Source: Parabacteroides sp. 52 (GTDB lineage Bacteria; Bacteroidota; Bacteroidia; Bacteroidales; Tannerellaceae). From it: DNA of 59,122 nucleotides. The translations under genes and the position numbers were made by a program. Each line of letters begins with the position of its first letter. The stretch's first letter is position 1. Below the pieces are notes generated by a model, which was not told the DNA's origin, searched no databases, and saw only the letters and a program-made list of their open reading frames with translations. Location: assembly GCF_010500925.1 (NCBI RefSeq), contig NZ_QVMG01000014.1, positions 1 to 59,122 of the forward strand, read 5' to 3'. Of this stretch, positions 31,913 through 40,473 are shown piece after piece.

Positions 31913-33199
31913 TTATAACTCTTCCAATCCCCTTTCTAAGTCCATCAATAAGTCGTCAATATGCTCCGTACCTACCGACAGCCGCACCGTGCCTGGTGTA
32001 ATGCCTTGTTCTAGTAATTCGTGTTCATGAAGTTGCGAATGTGTAGTCGTAGCCGGATGAATAACTAACGATTTTACATCTGCCACATTAGCCAAGAGCG
32101 AGAAGATCTCCAGTTTGTCAATAAAGCGGTGTGCTTCTTTTTCACCACCTTTTACTTCAAAAGTAAAGATAGAACCTGCTCCACGGGGGAAATATCGGTT
32201 GTACAAATTATGATCGGGGTGTTCAGGCAATGACGGGTGATTTACCTGCTTTACTTTCGGATGGTTTTTCAGATAATGAACCACTGCTAATGCGTTCTTC
32301 ACATGCCGTTCTACCCGCAAGGAAAGAGTCTCCAAGCCTTGTAGCAGAATAAAAGCATTCAACGGACTGATTGTCGCTCCGGTATCGCGAAGCAGAATGG
32401 CTCGAATACGGGTGATGTATGCTGCCGGGCCTGCCGCATCAACAAAACGGATACCATGGTAACTTGCTTCAGGCTCTGTCAGTTGAGGGAATTTTCCGGA
32501 AGCAGCCCAGTCGAACCGACCGGAATCCACAATCACTCCACCTAAAGATGAACCGTGCCCACCGATAAATTTTGTAGCGGAATGAACCACTATATCGGCT
32601 CCATATTCAATCGGACGGATCAGGTAGGGTGTCCCGAAAGTATTGTCAACGATAAGAGGAATTTGATGTTTGTGAGCAATAGAAGCTACCGCCTCAATAT
32701 CGATGATGCTTGAGTTCGGATTGCCCAACGTTTCAATAAAAATGGCTTTCGTATTATCCTGAATAGCCCTTTCGAAATTCAATAAGTCAGACGGATCGAC
32801 AAACGTGGTTGTTATTCCGAAAGCAGGCAAAGTGTTTGCTAGTAAGTTATATGTCCCTCCATAAATAGTTTGGGCTGAGACAATATGATCGCCTGCCTTT
32901 GTTATGTTTTCAAATGCATAAGTAATGGCTGCTGCTCCTGAAGCGACAGCTAATCCGGATATACCTCCTTCAAGGACAGCCAGTCGTTCTTCGAAAACGC
33001 TTTGTGTAGGATTAGTTAAACGACCGTAAATATTTCCAGCATCCGTCAACCCAAAACGAGCAGCCGCCTGAGCCGAATCACGGAAAACATACGAGGTGGT
33101 CTGGTAAATAGGTACTGCTCGTGCACCGGTAACAATGTCGGGTTGTTCTTGGCCTGCGTGAAGCTGTAAAGTCTCATAATGCCATTTTCTTTTTTCCAT
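31913..33199 (-). CDS. metY: O-acetylhomoserine sulfhydrylase / aminocarboxypropyltransferase
   Basis: A 428-residue cystathionine gamma-lyase-family PLP enzyme that makes homocysteine from O-acetylhomoserine and sulfide. The PLP lysine is in [11 protein letters not shown], preceded by the DNTFGTP motif. The insertion length and the N-terminus ([14 protein letters not shown]) are those of MetY and not of MetB. A divergent Lrp-type regulator starts 172 bp away and is its likely local controller. I see no SAM riboswitch in the short leader. Confidence 0.94.
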   Translation of the reverse strand: MEKRKWHYETLQLHAGQEQPDIVTGARAVPIYQTTSYVFRDSAQAAARFGLTDAGNIYGRLTNPTQSVFEERLAVLEGGISGLAVASGAAAITYAFENITKAGDHIVSAQTIYGGTYNLLANTLPAFGITTTFVDPSDLLNFERAIQDNTKAIFIETLGNPNSSIIDIEAVASIAHKHQIPLIVDNTFGTPYLIRPIEYGADIVVHSATKFIGGHGSSLGGVIVDSGRFDWAASGKFPQLTEPEASYHGIRFVDAAGPAAYITRIRAILLRDTGATISPLNAFILLQGLETLSLRVERHVKNALAVVHYLKNHPKVKQVNHPSLPEHPDHNLYNRYFPRGAGSIFTFEVKGGEKEAHRFIDKLEIFSLLANVADVKSLVIHPATTTHSQLHEHELLEQGITPGTVRLSVGTEHIDDLLMDLERGLEEL

Positions 33200-33239
33200 A
33201 TTACTTTTTCTTTTAAAGTATAACTATCTATTTTTCTGA

Positions 33240-33247
33240 CAAAGTTA
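33240..33247 (-). promoter_or_regulatory. -7 element for metY
   Basis: Minus strand TAACTTTG, an exact match, 40 bp before the metY ATG. It lies in the shared region with the divergent regulator. Confidence 0.6.
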
Positions 33248-33356
33248 TGAAATACAGAAATATCATACAGTACAATTCATAAATATGGAAAATATAACTA
33301 ATTTCACCACTTATACAGAATCAATTTTCTAATCAAAAGAATAAAAAATACTCTTA

Positions 33357-33373
33357 ATAGAATAATGTTCTAT
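33357..33373. promoter_or_regulatory. Palindrome over the start codon of the Lrp-type gene
   Basis: ATAGAA-N5-TTCTAT: six-base arms around TAATG, 17 bp in all. The right arm covers the first two bases of the ATG at 33,372. A dyad of this size fits an Lrp-family operator and could serve autorepression, or an RNA hairpin could mask the start. Confidence 0.45.
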
Positions 33374-33833
33374 GGATACATTGGATAAAATAGATTTAGA
33401 TCTCTTGCGTATTTTGCAAAAAAATTCCAAGCTGACCAATAAGGAGCTTGCGGCGAAAGTCAACCTGTCCACTACTCCTGTTTTTGAACGTTTGAAACGT
33501 CTTGAGGCAGATGGATATATCAAGAAATATATTGCTGTATTGGATGCAGAAAAGCTAAATCTTGGATTTGTGGTGTTTTGTAGCGTTAAGCTTAATAGGC
33601 TCAATCGTGATATTGCCACTGAATTTTCTCATATAATACAAGAGATTCCGGAAGTAACAGAATGTTACAATATATCGGGAGCGTACGATTTTCTACTAAA
33701 AATACATGCCCCGGATATGAAATATTATCAAGAATTCATCTTGAATGTACTGGGAACGATTGAGAGTTTGGGATCTCTGACAAGTACGTTTGTAATGGCA
33801 GAGGTGAAGCATGAATATGGAGTGGGAATATGA
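33372..33833 (+). CDS. Lrp/AsnC-family transcriptional regulator
   Basis: A 153-residue regulator with an N-terminal AsnC-type helix-turn-helix (about 5-50, LRILQKNSKLTNKELAAKVNLS-type, given by position) and a C-terminal RAM ligand-binding domain (65-145) ending in the typical FVMAEVKHE. These proteins form octamers and respond to amino acids. Divergence from metY suggests methionine or another sulfur amino acid as the signal; that is inference. Confidence 0.93.
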   Translation: MDTLDKIDLDLLRILQKNSKLTNKELAAKVNLSTTPVFERLKRLEADGYIKKYIAVLDAEKLNLGFVVFCSVKLNRLNRDIATEFSHIIQEIPEVTECYNISGAYDFLLKIHAPDMKYYQEFILNVLGTIESLGSLTSTFVMAEVKHEYGVGI

Positions 33834-33988
33834 TAAGTTATGTCACGAATATCCCCGCTTAACTTATTTCATCCGATAAGCATTTCAATCGGAATGCTTT
33901 GCGAGAGACAAACGGTCATTCCGAACAAGTGACGGCTTGTGCATATGAGTTTTTTATCTAATTAACAGAGCTTCCTGATTTGTTTTCG

Positions 33989-33996
33989 TAAGTTTG
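33989..33996 (+). promoter_or_regulatory. -7 element of the pabABC operon
   Basis: TAAGTTTG, an exact match, ending 13 bp before the pabA ATG at 34,010. The predicted transcript would have a leader of only about 6-9 nt, with no room for a ribosome-binding site. Confidence 0.55.
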
Positions 33997-34009
33997 CATT
34001 CATTTTACA

Positions 34010-34591
34010 ATGCGGATACTACTAGTTGACAATAATGATTCATTTTCCTACAATCTACTACATCTGATTAAATCGGTATGCGTAGATAAAGACACTGTTG
34101 AAATTCGTTCTAAAGATAGAATCAACATAAATGAAGTAGATAATTTTGACAGGATAGTATTCTCTCCCGGACCCGGAATTCCTTCTGAGTCGGATATCTT
34201 AGGCGATATAGTTCGAAGGTATGAGAAAGACATTCCTATATTGGGTATTTGTCTTGGACATCAAGCAATAGCGGAAACTTATGGAGCCATTCTTTATAAT
34301 CTGTCGAAGCCTGTTCATGGTATACAAAGCGAAGTAAAAATTACAGATCATACCGATTTATTTCAGGAGATGACTCCTTCAATAATGGCTGGAAGGTATC
34401 ACTCGTGGGCAGTTTCGAATAAGAACTTGCCTGAATGCTTGAAAGTAACGGCAACGGACTGTCAAGGAAATATCATGGCGTTATCGCATAAACAATACGC
34501 TGTGTATGGGGTTCAGTTTCATCCCGAATCATTTATGACAAAATATGGAGAAGCAATCATGCATAATTTCATACAAAAGAATTTAAGATGA
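34010..34591 (+). CDS. pabA: Aminodeoxychorismate synthase glutaminase subunit (PabA/TrpG type)
   Basis: A 193-residue class I glutamine amidotransferase that supplies ammonia to PabB. The triad is Cys81 in GICLGHQ, His171 and Glu173 in QFHPES. PabA and TrpG are alike in sequence; the neighbours PabB and PabC decide for p-aminobenzoate and folate synthesis. Its stop overlaps the pabB start by 4 bp (ATGA). Confidence 0.9.
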   Translation: MRILLVDNNDSFSYNLLHLIKSVCVDKDTVEIRSKDRININEVDNFDRIVFSPGPGIPSESDILGDIVRRYEKDIPILGICLGHQAIAETYGAILYNLSKPVHGIQSEVKITDHTDLFQEMTPSIMAGRYHSWAVSNKNLPECLKVTATDCQGNIMALSHKQYAVYGVQFHPESFMTKYGEAIMHNFIQKNLR

Positions 34592-35562
34592 AAGCACAAG
34601 AAATACAAACCTTGATGAACGCTTACGGCAAGAGCCAAATACCTTTTTTATTTGCTGTAACCTTTGAGAAAGATAAGGGCATCTTCATAGAGCAGCCAAT
34701 GGAACAGGCTGATATTCTTTTTCGTACGCCACAAGTTAATAATATCAAGGAAACTATAACAAAACCGACTTCGCACTTTCCTGAAATAACTTCGAATCCC
34801 ATTTCATTTGAGGACTATAAGCAACGATTCGACAGGGTAACAGAAGGCTTGATGCGTGGAGATTCTTACCTTACCAATCTAACGGTGCGGACGCCTATTA
34901 CTCTCAATATCGGATTGAGAGACATTTTCTTGTTGAGTCAATCTCCTTATGGGCTGTATATACCTAACCAGTTTGTATGCTTCTCTCCAGAACGCTTTGT
35001 TAAGATTGCCAATGGCACTATATCAACCAATCCGATGAAAGGAACGATTAGTGCTAATCTCCCCAATGCAGAGCAAGTTATTCTTTCCGATGAAAAAGAA
35101 ACTGCCGAACATTGTACAATTGTTGACCTGCTGAGGAACGATATCGGGATGGTTGCTGAGGGTGTGAAAGTGGAACGATTCCGTTATATCGATCGTATTT
35201 CTACGCAAAATAGCGATATTCTTCAGGTTAGCTCAGAGATTTCCGGGAAACTCTCTGGCGATTATCTTTCTCATCTTGGCGATATTGTTTTTCGTATGTT
35301 GCCCGCTGGTTCTGTTTCGGGTGCTCCAAAACAATCGACCTTAACAATAATAAACAAGGCAGAATCTGAATCAAGAGGCTATTATACAGGCATATTCGGT
35401 TACTTCGACGGGAAGGAGCTTGATACAGCTGTCTTAATTCGTTTTATTGAACAATCGGAAGAAAAATTCTATTTCCATAGCGGTGGCGGAATTACTGTGA
35501 ATAGCGTTGCCGAATCCGAATATAGTGAAGTCTTAGCAAAGATTTATTTACCATTCCTATGA
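34588..35562 (+). CDS. pabB: Aminodeoxychorismate synthase component I
   Basis: A 324-residue chorismate-binding enzyme that makes 4-amino-4-deoxychorismate. It has the C-terminal chorismate-utilising core with SFEDYKQRFDRVTEGL-like start, STNPMKGTI, HCTIVDLLRNDIG and SVSGAPKQSTL motifs. It lacks the N-terminal domain of E. coli PabB (453 residues), as in many Bacteroidetes. Both ends overlap neighbours by 4 bp, so translation is coupled. Confidence 0.92.
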   Translation: MKAQEIQTLMNAYGKSQIPFLFAVTFEKDKGIFIEQPMEQADILFRTPQVNNIKETITKPTSHFPEITSNPISFEDYKQRFDRVTEGLMRGDSYLTNLTVRTPITLNIGLRDIFLLSQSPYGLYIPNQFVCFSPERFVKIANGTISTNPMKGTISANLPNAEQVILSDEKETAEHCTIVDLLRNDIGMVAEGVKVERFRYIDRISTQNSDILQVSSEISGKLSGDYLSHLGDIVFRMLPAGSVSGAPKQSTLTIINKAESESRGYYTGIFGYFDGKELDTAVLIRFIEQSEEKFYFHSGGGITVNSVAESEYSEVLAKIYLPFL

Positions 35563-36161
35563 AAGAAACATTCAGCGAAGCAATTAAACTAAAGGATGGA
35601 AAACTGTACAACCTACCTTACCATCAAGCCCGCATAGAGAGAACACAAGCTAAGTTTTCTGGAGAACGAATAATCCTTTCCGATGTACTATCTTTCATTC
35701 CGAGGCATGTACAACGTGGACTTTTCAAGTGCAGAGTAGTATATGGCAGTCAAGTTGAGAAGATTGAGTTCATTCCTTACTTCTATCGTCAAATAAAAAC
35801 GATTTCCATCGTTATAGATAACGACATTGACTACTGTTTCAAATACACCGACAGGACAAGGTTAGACGAATTATTAAAACAATCCGCTTGTGATGATATT
35901 ATCATCGTCAAACAAGGTTTGATTACCGATGGCTTTTCATCAAATCTTGTTTTCGAATCCAAAGAAGGATTATTCACACCAGACACTTGTTTATTACAAG
36001 GTACAAAACGTCAATATCTTCTTGATACAAAGAAAATCAAGGAAAAGAGAATTGTTCTTGATGATATAAATGCATATAGCCATATTCATTTTATCAATGC
36101 GATGATAGACTTAGAAGATGGGGTTTGTATGGATATGGCTCGGTTGAGATCTTTATATTGA
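35559..36161 (+). CDS. pabC: Aminodeoxychorismate lyase-like class IV aminotransferase
   Basis: A 200-residue PLP enzyme of fold type IV, short for the family (about 270). It should split 4-amino-4-deoxychorismate into p-aminobenzoate and pyruvate. Landmarks are YHQARIERT, FKCRVVYG, the FKYTDRTRLDELL region that should contain the PLP lysine, and GFSSNLVFE. Its place in the operon gives the reaction; the sequence alone would only say class IV aminotransferase. Confidence 0.85.
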   Translation: MKETFSEAIKLKDGKLYNLPYHQARIERTQAKFSGERIILSDVLSFIPRHVQRGLFKCRVVYGSQVEKIEFIPYFYRQIKTISIVIDNDIDYCFKYTDRTRLDELLKQSACDDIIIVKQGLITDGFSSNLVFESKEGLFTPDTCLLQGTKRQYLLDTKKIKEKRIVLDDINAYSHIHFINAMIDLEDGVCMDMARLRSLY

Positions 36162-36362
36162 GTGGTTAATATTCTTTTTCGGCTGCTCAGGCTCACTCTA
36201 AAAGAAGCCGGAGGAGAAACGCCTTGTGGTTATTCGAATAGCAAAGACTTAATCTGACAGTTGTAGGTTCTTTATAATTATCAGGTTCCAGTTTTATGGT
36301 TTATAGAGAAAGTGTGTTGACTGTTCAATCCCTTGTATAATACCGCATCTCTAAAAAATCAC
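36162..36362. other. Intergenic stretch after pabC
   Basis: About 200 bp of mixed sequence between pabC and the next promoter. I see no convincing terminator, repeat or small gene. Confidence 0.4.
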
Positions 36363-36370
36363 TATCTTTG
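36363..36370 (+). promoter_or_regulatory. -7 element of the DUF4783-nadC operon
   Basis: TATCTTTG, an exact match, 32 bp before the ATG at 36,403. It excludes the longer GTG start at 36,370. A GGGAAGAAGAG stretch before the ATG may act as a ribosome-binding site. Confidence 0.65.
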
Positions 36371-36402
36371 TGGTATTACTTATTAAAAAAGGGAAGAAGA
36401 GT

Positions 36403-36774
36403 ATGAAACGATTATTAATAACATGGGCATTAATATTTGCTTTTTTCACTGTTCAGGCAGCTGATATCACTCCTATTTCTACGGCTTTGAAAGGAGGAGA
36501 TGCATCTTCACTTACCGCGGTTATAGATAAGGAAGTAGATATGGCTCTGCCTGGCTCATCCAAAAAATGCAATGCGGCTGAAGCGGTGGTTATGTTAAAT
36601 ACCTTTTTTAGTTCCAATAAACCCTCTGGCTTTACCGTATTACACCACGCCGATAAAAAAGAAAATGGCTTTTTCGTAGGCAAATTGCCTACCTCATCGG
36701 GTGAATACCGCGTGAATATCACCTACCGGGCAGAGGGAGACAAAGCAATCATACAATCAATCAGAATAGAATAA
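36403..36774 (+). CDS. DUF4783 domain protein, exported
   Basis: A 123-residue protein with a signal peptide (1-19, ending VQAA) and one DUF4783 domain, an NTF2-like alpha+beta fold by pattern. The family is restricted to Bacteroidetes and often stands next to nadC; no function is known. nadC follows 9 bp after the stop, so they are co-transcribed. Confidence 0.85.
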   Translation: MKRLLITWALIFAFFTVQAADITPISTALKGGDASSLTAVIDKEVDMALPGSSKKCNAAEAVVMLNTFFSSNKPSGFTVLHHADKKENGFFVGKLPTSSGEYRVNITYRAEGDKAIIQSIRIE

Positions 36775-36783
36775 AAAGAGAAG

Positions 36784-37623
36784 ATGGAGAATCTTATAGA
36801 GGACTTAATCAAGTTAGCTTTCGCAGAAGATATTGGTGATGGCGATCATACTACGCTCTCATCGATCCCGGCAACAGCTATGGGAAAGAGCCAATTGATA
36901 ATTAAGGAAGACGGCGTACTTGCCGGAGTAAAAATAGCCAAACGTATATTCCATGCTTTCGACCCGGATCTGCAGATAGAAGTGTTTATCACAGACGGAA
37001 CGGAAGTGAAATATGGGGAGATCGCCTTTACTGTCGAAGGGAAGGTACAGTCACTCCTTCAGACCGAACGCTTGGTGCTTAACGTGATGCAACGCATGAG
37101 TGGTATTGCTACGACTACCCGGAAATACGTAAAGGAACTGGAAGGAACAAAAACCCGCGTACTTGATACCCGTAAAACAACACCAGGCATGCGTATGTTG
37201 GAAAAAGAGGCTGTAAAAATAGGAGGTGGTGTGAATCACCGAATCGGCCTGTTCGATATGATCCTGTTGAAAGACAACCATGTTGACTTTGCCGGTGGCA
37301 TCGAAAAAGCTATCACCCGTGCCCAGGAATACCTGCGTGAAAAAGGTAAAAACCTAAAGATAGAAATCGAGGTGCGCAACTTCGAAGAACTGCAGCAAGC
37401 TATGAACGTCGGTGGTATCGATCGTATCATGCTGGATAACTTCAATGTAGAGAATACCCGGAAAGCCGTAGAAATGGTCGGTGGACGTTACGAACTGGAA
37501 TCCTCCGGCGGTATTACTTTCGCCACCTTGCGCCAATATGCAGAAACAGGTGTCGATTACATTTCAGTCGGTGCGCTTACCCATTCGGTGAAGAGTCTAG
37601 ATATGAGCTTGAAAGCCATGTAG
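36784..37623 (+). CDS. nadC: Nicotinate-nucleotide pyrophosphorylase (carboxylating)
   Basis: A 279-residue quinolinate phosphoribosyltransferase that makes nicotinate mononucleotide in de novo NAD synthesis. Signatures: EDIGDGDHTT at the N-terminus, RMSGIATTTRKYV, DTRKTTPGMR, KIGGGVNHRIGLFD and LKDNH. Length is typical. Confidence 0.96.
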   Translation: MENLIEDLIKLAFAEDIGDGDHTTLSSIPATAMGKSQLIIKEDGVLAGVKIAKRIFHAFDPDLQIEVFITDGTEVKYGEIAFTVEGKVQSLLQTERLVLNVMQRMSGIATTTRKYVKELEGTKTRVLDTRKTTPGMRMLEKEAVKIGGGVNHRIGLFDMILLKDNHVDFAGGIEKAITRAQEYLREKGKNLKIEIEVRNFEELQQAMNVGGIDRIMLDNFNVENTRKAVEMVGGRYELESSGGITFATLRQYAETGVDYISVGALTHSVKSLDMSLKAM

Positions 37624-37658
37624 GAACCTACGCCATTTGCCCTTATGCCATAAATAGG

Positions 37659-38246
37659 TTAGTCCGTATAAAGCCGGCTGACAACGCTGTCTTTTAACTG
37701 ATACTTCTCACCTCCATGAGGGCAAATGGCTAATCCTTCTTCATCGAACTCAAGCCGTTCACCGGCTTCACTTACCCAACCTATCTGGCGGGACGGATTT
37801 CCTACCACTAATGCGTAGGCAGGTATGTCTTTAGTGACTACGGCTCCGGCTCCGATCATAGCATATTCTCCGATCATATGTCCGCAGACAACTGTGGCAT
37901 TGGCTCCGATTGTGGCTCCTCGACGAACCAAAGTTTGAACATACTGCCCTCTCCTATTGATCGCACTACGAGGGTTTATCACATTTGTAAATACACAACT
38001 GGGGCCAAGGAATACATCGTTTTCACAAATCACTCCCGTATAGATCGATACATTATTTTGCACTTTCACATGATCGCCAAGGATCACTTGCGGCGAAACC
38101 ACTACATTTTGTCCGATGTTACAAAAGTTACCAATCACACATCCTGTCATTATATGTGAGAAATGCCAGATACGCGTACCATCTCCTATCTTACATCCGG
38201 GGTCTATCACTGCCGTTTCGTGGGCTGTATATAATCCTTCTTCCAT
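37659..38246 (-). CDS. Left-handed beta-helix sugar N-acetyltransferase (WbpD/WlbB type)
   Basis: A 195-residue hexapeptide-repeat acyltransferase. The repeats run from about 10 to 160, and the match is to the WbpD/WlbB group, which acetylates UDP-3-amino sugars (UDP-2-acetamido-3-amino-glucuronate) for O-antigen. No other surface-sugar gene is nearby, so the substrate is uncertain. It converges with nadC, 35 bp apart, and lies 5 bp after the methyltransferase gene in the same direction. Confidence 0.82.
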   Translation of the reverse strand: MEEGLYTAHETAVIDPGCKIGDGTRIWHFSHIMTGCVIGNFCNIGQNVVVSPQVILGDHVKVQNNVSIYTGVICENDVFLGPSCVFTNVINPRSAINRRGQYVQTLVRRGATIGANATVVCGHMIGEYAMIGAGAVVTKDIPAYALVVGNPSRQIGWVSEAGERLEFDEEGLAICPHGGEKYQLKDSVVSRLYTD

Positions 38247-38251
38247 ACGAT

Positions 38252-38956
38252 TTATTTATAGAGTAAAAAGATAGTAGGTTTCTTATGCATATCGGGTAGC
38301 TTTCCTTTCCATTCCGACAGGGCGCGGGTATGAATATATTCATCGGCGCAAGAGATATTACACGCGATACATAGTTTTGTCGATGGACGACAGGTGCGGA
38401 TCAGTTCTTCGGCCAGTTTATTGTTCCGATAAGGAGTTTCAATAAATATTTGTGTCTGGTGTTCCGTATAAATACGACTTTCCAGTTTTTTAATGGCCAG
38501 CGTACGCTCGTTTCCTTCGATGGGCAGATATCCCAGGAAAGCAAAACTCTGCCCATTAAAACCGGAAGCCATCAGCCCCATAAGAATAGAAGAAGGACCC
38601 ACCAAGGGAACGACCTGATATTTTTTACGCTGCGCCATAGACACAATGTCTGCCCCCGGATCAGCAATAGCCGGACAACCTGCTTCTGAAATCACCCCGA
38701 CAGATTCTCCTTTTGACAAAGGCGTCAAATAAGCCGTTACCTGTTCCGGTGTCGTATGTTTATTTAACTCATAAAAAGTAAGGTCGTCAATAACAATAGC
38801 CGGATCCGTCTTTTTCAAAAAACGACGGGCCGTCCGTATATTTTCAACAACAAAATGTTTGATTTGCCGGATCACCTCCCGGTTATACTCAGGTAATACT
38901 CTCCGGTGGTCTGTTTCCCCTAAAGTAACAGGTATCAGGAAAAGAGATGCTTGCAT
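38252..38956 (-). CDS. RsmI-like tetrapyrrole-methylase-fold SAM methyltransferase
   Basis: A 234-residue enzyme related to RsmI (16S rRNA C1402 2'-O-methyltransferase). The family motif VISEAGCPAIADPG is present, with VPLVGPSSILMGLMASG and FLGYLP. It is shorter than RsmI (about 286) and lacks its C-terminal domain. I use the ATG at 38,956 (MQASLFLIP), since the longer GTG frame crosses the divergent promoter and gene. Many Bacteroidetes carry this form beside a true RsmI, so another RNA target is possible. Confidence 0.85.
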   Translation of the reverse strand: MQASLFLIPVTLGETDHRRVLPEYNREVIRQIKHFVVENIRTARRFLKKTDPAIVIDDLTFYELNKHTTPEQVTAYLTPLSKGESVGVISEAGCPAIADPGADIVSMAQRKKYQVVPLVGPSSILMGLMASGFNGQSFAFLGYLPIEGNERTLAIKKLESRIYTEHQTQIFIETPYRNNKLAEELIRTCRPSTKLCIACNISCADEYIHTRALSEWKGKLPDMHKKPTIFLLYK

Positions 38957-38980
38957 ATAATTTGTTTTGGGCAAATATAC

Positions 38981-38988
38981 TATTTTTG
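38981..38988 (+). promoter_or_regulatory. -7 element for the RsmF-like gene
   Basis: TATTTTTG, a TAnnTTTG match, 15 bp before the ATG at 39,004. It makes the longer start at 38,947 unlikely. Confidence 0.5.
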
Positions 38989-39003
38989 CAACAAAGAAAC
39001 AGC

Positions 39004-40395
39004 ATGATGACACTTCCTCCCGATTTTATCGAACGTACGCGTTCATTGCTTGGCAATGAATTTACCCGGTTAGAAACAGCCTTAACAGCTGAAGCACCCA
39101 TCAGCATCCGAGTCAATCCTCTCAAAGGAATAACAAAAGTATCCGGAGACCCGGTAGATTGGTGTAGAGATGGATATTATCTGCCACAGCGGTTATCTTT
39201 TACTTTTGATCCTCTTTTTCATGCCGGTGCATATTATGTACAAGAGGCCTCCTCTATGTTTCTGGAACAGGCAATCCACCACTATATTGCGCAACCGGTA
39301 AAATGCTTAGACCTATGTGCCGCTCCCGGAGGGAAATCAACCCACCTGGCCAGTATATTACCGGAAAACAGTTTACTTGTCAGCAATGAGGTGATTCGTT
39401 CCCGGAGTCATATCCTGGCAGAGAATATAACAAAATGGGGAACCCCTTATACGATCGTAACCAATAACGATCCGGAAGAAATGGGACGCCTGACACATTT
39501 GTTTGACCTTATCGTCACGGATGTACCTTGTTCCGGTGAAGGCATGTTCCGCAAAGACCCGGCAAGCATTACCGAGTGGAATGCCGCCAATGTAAAACTT
39601 TGTGCTTCCCGTCAACGACGGATCATTCATGATATATGGGAGGCTCTCAAACCCGGCGGATTATTGATTTATAGCACCTGTACTTATAATACTGAAGAAA
39701 ACGAAGAAAACATTGATTATATCATAAATGAATTGGGAGCAGAGGCTCTCCCTATTCCTATCCAGGAAAAATGGGGGATCACCGGTCCCCTAAAATACAA
39801 TCACCCGGTTTACAGGTTTTTCCCACACAAAAGCCGGGGAGAAGGATTTTTCCTGGCTATACTTCGAAAGGATAAAGGAGAAATCAAAGAATCTCCGTTG
39901 AGATCAAAAAGAAAAAAAGAAAAAAACAAAAACTCCCTTCCGGTTCCTCCGATTGTTTACAAATGGATAAAAGAATCCGAAAAATACCATTTCGAAGTAC
40001 AAACGGATAGTATACAAGCCTTTCCATTGACACAGATTGAGGCGTATCAACAGATACGAAAGCAATTACACCCTATGCATGCAGGTATCCGGATCGGAGA
40101 AATAAAAGGAAAAGACATTCTCCCCAATCATTGCATAGCGGTAAATCATGCCCTGGAGTCATCCGCTTTTCCTACCGTGTCCCTTAATTGGGAAGAAGCC
40201 ATCCGATACCTAAAAAAAGAAGTTCTTCTTCTTCCGACCGATACAGAAAAAGGGTATGTATTAGTCACTTACAACGATCATCCCTTAGGGTTTGTCAAAA
40301 ATATAGGTAATAGGGCCAACAATCTTTACCCCCCCGAATGGCGAATACGTACCGGATTTATTCCGGATGATATCCGGATCTTAGAAAACTCCTGA
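39004..40395 (+). CDS. RsmF-like 16S rRNA m5C methyltransferase
   Basis: A 463-residue NOL1/NOP2/Sun-family RNA methyltransferase. The SAM site is LDLCAAPGGKSTH; the two catalytic cysteines are in DVPCSGEGMF and YSTCTYNTEE. A C-terminal RsmF-type domain (about 290-460) is present. E. coli RsmF methylates C1407 of 16S rRNA. Start at 39,004 or 39,007 (MMT). Confidence 0.92.
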   Translation: MMTLPPDFIERTRSLLGNEFTRLETALTAEAPISIRVNPLKGITKVSGDPVDWCRDGYYLPQRLSFTFDPLFHAGAYYVQEASSMFLEQAIHHYIAQPVKCLDLCAAPGGKSTHLASILPENSLLVSNEVIRSRSHILAENITKWGTPYTIVTNNDPEEMGRLTHLFDLIVTDVPCSGEGMFRKDPASITEWNAANVKLCASRQRRIIHDIWEALKPGGLLIYSTCTYNTEENEENIDYIINELGAEALPIPIQEKWGITGPLKYNHPVYRFFPHKSRGEGFFLAILRKDKGEIKESPLRSKRKKEKNKNSLPVPPIVYKWIKESEKYHFEVQTDSIQAFPLTQIEAYQQIRKQLHPMHAGIRIGEIKGKDILPNHCIAVNHALESSAFPTVSLNWEEAIRYLKKEVLLLPTDTEKGYVLVTYNDHPLGFVKNIGNRANNLYPPEWRIRTGFIPDDIRILENS

Positions 40396-40407
40396 TTCTT
40401 TAAACTA

Positions 40408-40452
40408 TTAGAGCGTAAAAAATTCAGCAGTACTGACTTCTTTACGCTCTAA
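40408..40452. terminator. Bidirectional terminator between convergent genes
   Basis: A perfect 12-bp stem, TTAGAGCGTAAA (40,408-40,419) with 40,441-40,452, and a 21-nt loop. It lies between two convergent genes, with AT-rich flanks but no long T-run. Confidence 0.65.
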
Positions 40453-40473
40453 CCCTATATATATTCTTATTTA

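Noticed and set aside
33200..33371. SAM riboswitch before metY
   Set aside because: The leader after the -7 element is only about 35 nt and no SAM-type stem set is visible.
33878..33899. AAGCATT/AATGCTT stem after the Lrp-type gene as a terminator
   Set aside because: Seven-bp AT-rich stem without a T-run; too weak to call.
34010..36161. pabA/pabB as tryptophan genes (trpG/trpE)
   Set aside because: The third coupled gene is a class IV PLP enzyme and PabB lacks TrpE length; no other trp gene is near.
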